The notes under the pieces are model-generated. The model saw only the letters and a list, made by a program, of their open reading frames with translations, did no database searches and was not told the origin of the DNA. This document shows, piece by piece, positions 33,322 through 34,054 of a stretch of DNA of 34,054 nucleotides. The number at the start of each line of letters is the position of its first letter. Within the stretch, counting starts at the first letter, position 1. Position numbers and translations under genes: made by a program. This DNA comes from Hyphomicrobiales bacterium (GTDB lineage Bacteria; Pseudomonadota; Alphaproteobacteria; Rhizobiales; Rhizobiaceae), in the NCBI GenBank assembly GCA_900472785.1, contig UCJH01000001.1, positions 1-34,054 of the forward strand, in the 5' to 3' direction.

Positions 33322-33336
33322 TCGGCTTGGCGTCAA

Positions 33337-33846
33337 TCAGGCGTTGGCAGCAAGCTTCATCGAAACGATGCTGTCGGGATCCTTGACCGGTTCGCCGCGC
33401 TTCAGCTTGTCGACATTGTCCATGCCTTCGATGACCTGGCCCCAGACGGAATACTGCTTGTTCAGCCAGGGGCTGTCGGTAAAGCAGATGAAGAACTGCG
33501 AATTGGCGGAGTTCGGCATCTGGCTTCTGGCCATCGAGCAGGTGCCGCGCACGTGACTCATGTTGGAAAATTCGGCCTTCAGGTCCGGCTTTTCGGAACC
33601 GCCCATGCCGGCGCGGGCCGGGTTGAAATCCTTGCCGCCCTTCTTGCCGAACTGCACGTCGCCGGTCTGCGCCATGAAATCGTCGATGACGCGGTGGAAG
33701 ACGACGCCGTCATAGGCACCTTCGGCGCACAGTTCCTTGATGCGGGCAACGTGGCCTGGCGCCAAGTCCGGCAGAAGCTGGATGACGACCTGCCCCTTGG
33801 TGGTTTCCAGGATGACGGTGTTTTCGGGATCCTTGATCTCGGCCAT
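33337..33846 (-). CDS. ppiB: Cyclophilin-type peptidyl-prolyl isomerase (cytoplasmic)
   Basis: A 169-residue cyclophilin with AAAGGAGA before ATG 33846. It lacks a signal peptide, so it acts in the cytoplasm. Active-site residues are visible: His51 and Arg52 in VVFHRVIDDFMAQTGD, Gln60, and the MARSQMPNSANSQFFIC and WLNKQYSVWGQV segments. It catalyses cis-trans isomerisation at proline bonds. It lies 25 nt after a second cyclophilin gene and shares the segment SANSQFF with it, indicating tandem duplication. Confidence 0.95.
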   Translation of the reverse strand: MAEIKDPENTVILETTKGQVVIQLLPDLAPGHVARIKELCAEGAYDGVVFHRVIDDFMAQTGDVQFGKKGGKDFNPARAGMGGSEKPDLKAEFSNMSHVRGTCSMARSQMPNSANSQFFICFTDSPWLNKQYSVWGQVIEGMDNVDKLKRGEPVKDPDSIVSMKLAANA

Positions 33847-33871
33847 GGTTTTCTCCTTTGTTGTAAATATC

Positions 33872-34054
33872 TTACTTGCCGACCTTGACGCTGATCATCC
33901 GGTCGGGATCGGCAACGGAACCATTGTTGGCCTCGTCGCCCTTCTTGATCTTGTCGACATTCTCCATGCCCTCGACGACCTTCCCGACGACCGTGTACTG
34001 GCCATTCAGGAAGTCGCCCGGGGCAAACATGATGAAGAACTGCGAATTGGCGGA
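33872..34054 (-). CDS. ppiA: Second cyclophilin-type isomerase, C-terminal part (partial)
   Basis: Only the last 60 residues lie in the window; the gene continues beyond the right edge. They read SANSQFFIMFAPGDFLNGQY, then TVVGKVVEGMENVDKIKKG and a basic tail ending ISVKVGK, matching the C-terminal half of cyclophilins. Paralogues in this position usually have a signal peptide and act in the periplasm, but the N-terminus is not visible. The symbol is a guess from position. Confidence 0.85.
   Translation of the reverse strand, partial: SANSQFFIMFAPGDFLNGQYTVVGKVVEGMENVDKIKKGDEANNGSVADPDRMISVKVGK

Overview
The window is a GC-rich stretch of an alphaproteobacterial chromosome, most likely Rhizobiaceae. 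The signs are a LexA box of the GTTC-N7-GTTC type, a DUF982 gene, promoters of the GGAAC-N16/17-(C/G)GTT type used by the general stress sigma factor EcfG/RpoE2, and rhizobial-looking housekeeping blocks. The species cannot be fixed from the sequence alone.

1-4293 looks like the right-hand end of a decayed prophage or genomic island. It holds the C-terminus of a tail tape-measure protein, a small tail-type protein, a protein with four Cys4 zinc fingers, a membrane-anchored winged-helix protein, a short unknown protein, and a two-gene unit whose second gene carries a HEPN-like R-x4-H motif. The region stops at the 3' end of tRNA-Cys, a classic integration position.

4293-14375 is a signalling cluster: tRNA-Cys, a double-domain KaiC-like ATPase overlapping a hybrid histidine kinase, a GGDEF-EAL protein, a 44-residue stress-type membrane protein, an HWE-family sensor kinase, and a 5TM-PAS-PAS-GGDEF cyclase. 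No KaiA or KaiB is present. The likely theme is phosphorelay and c-di-GMP control.

14376-20140 is a run of small, mostly single-gene units: an 84-residue unknown, a GFA/CENP-V zinc protein, lexA with its own operator, a small lipoprotein, DUF982, an anchored nuclease-like protein, an unknown, a TadG-like von Willebrand protein and tRNA-Ser(UGA). Two of these units (GFA and DUF982) have convincing EcfG-type promoters, as does the 44-residue protein further left.

20442-27851 is a housekeeping block on the plus strand: rlpA, a D,D-carboxypeptidase-like gene, tmk, holB, metG, tatD and an MBL-fold hydrolase, with very tight spacing from tmk to holB and from metG to the MBL gene. It ends convergently against a long-form purC. 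An FAD oxidoreductase and a DUF4864 protein follow.

31028-34054 on the minus strand is a second block: a cyclophilin cut by the window edge, a second cyclophilin, queA and tgt. QueA and Tgt both act in queuosine synthesis and their genes overlap by 4 nt.

The most notable points are the KaiC-kinase pair with altered phosphorylation-site residues, a carboxypeptidase that has lost two of its three catalytic motifs, a Tgt that has lost three of its four zinc ligands, three stress-type promoters in front of small genes, and the four-finger protein and HEPN-like pair in the prophage end.
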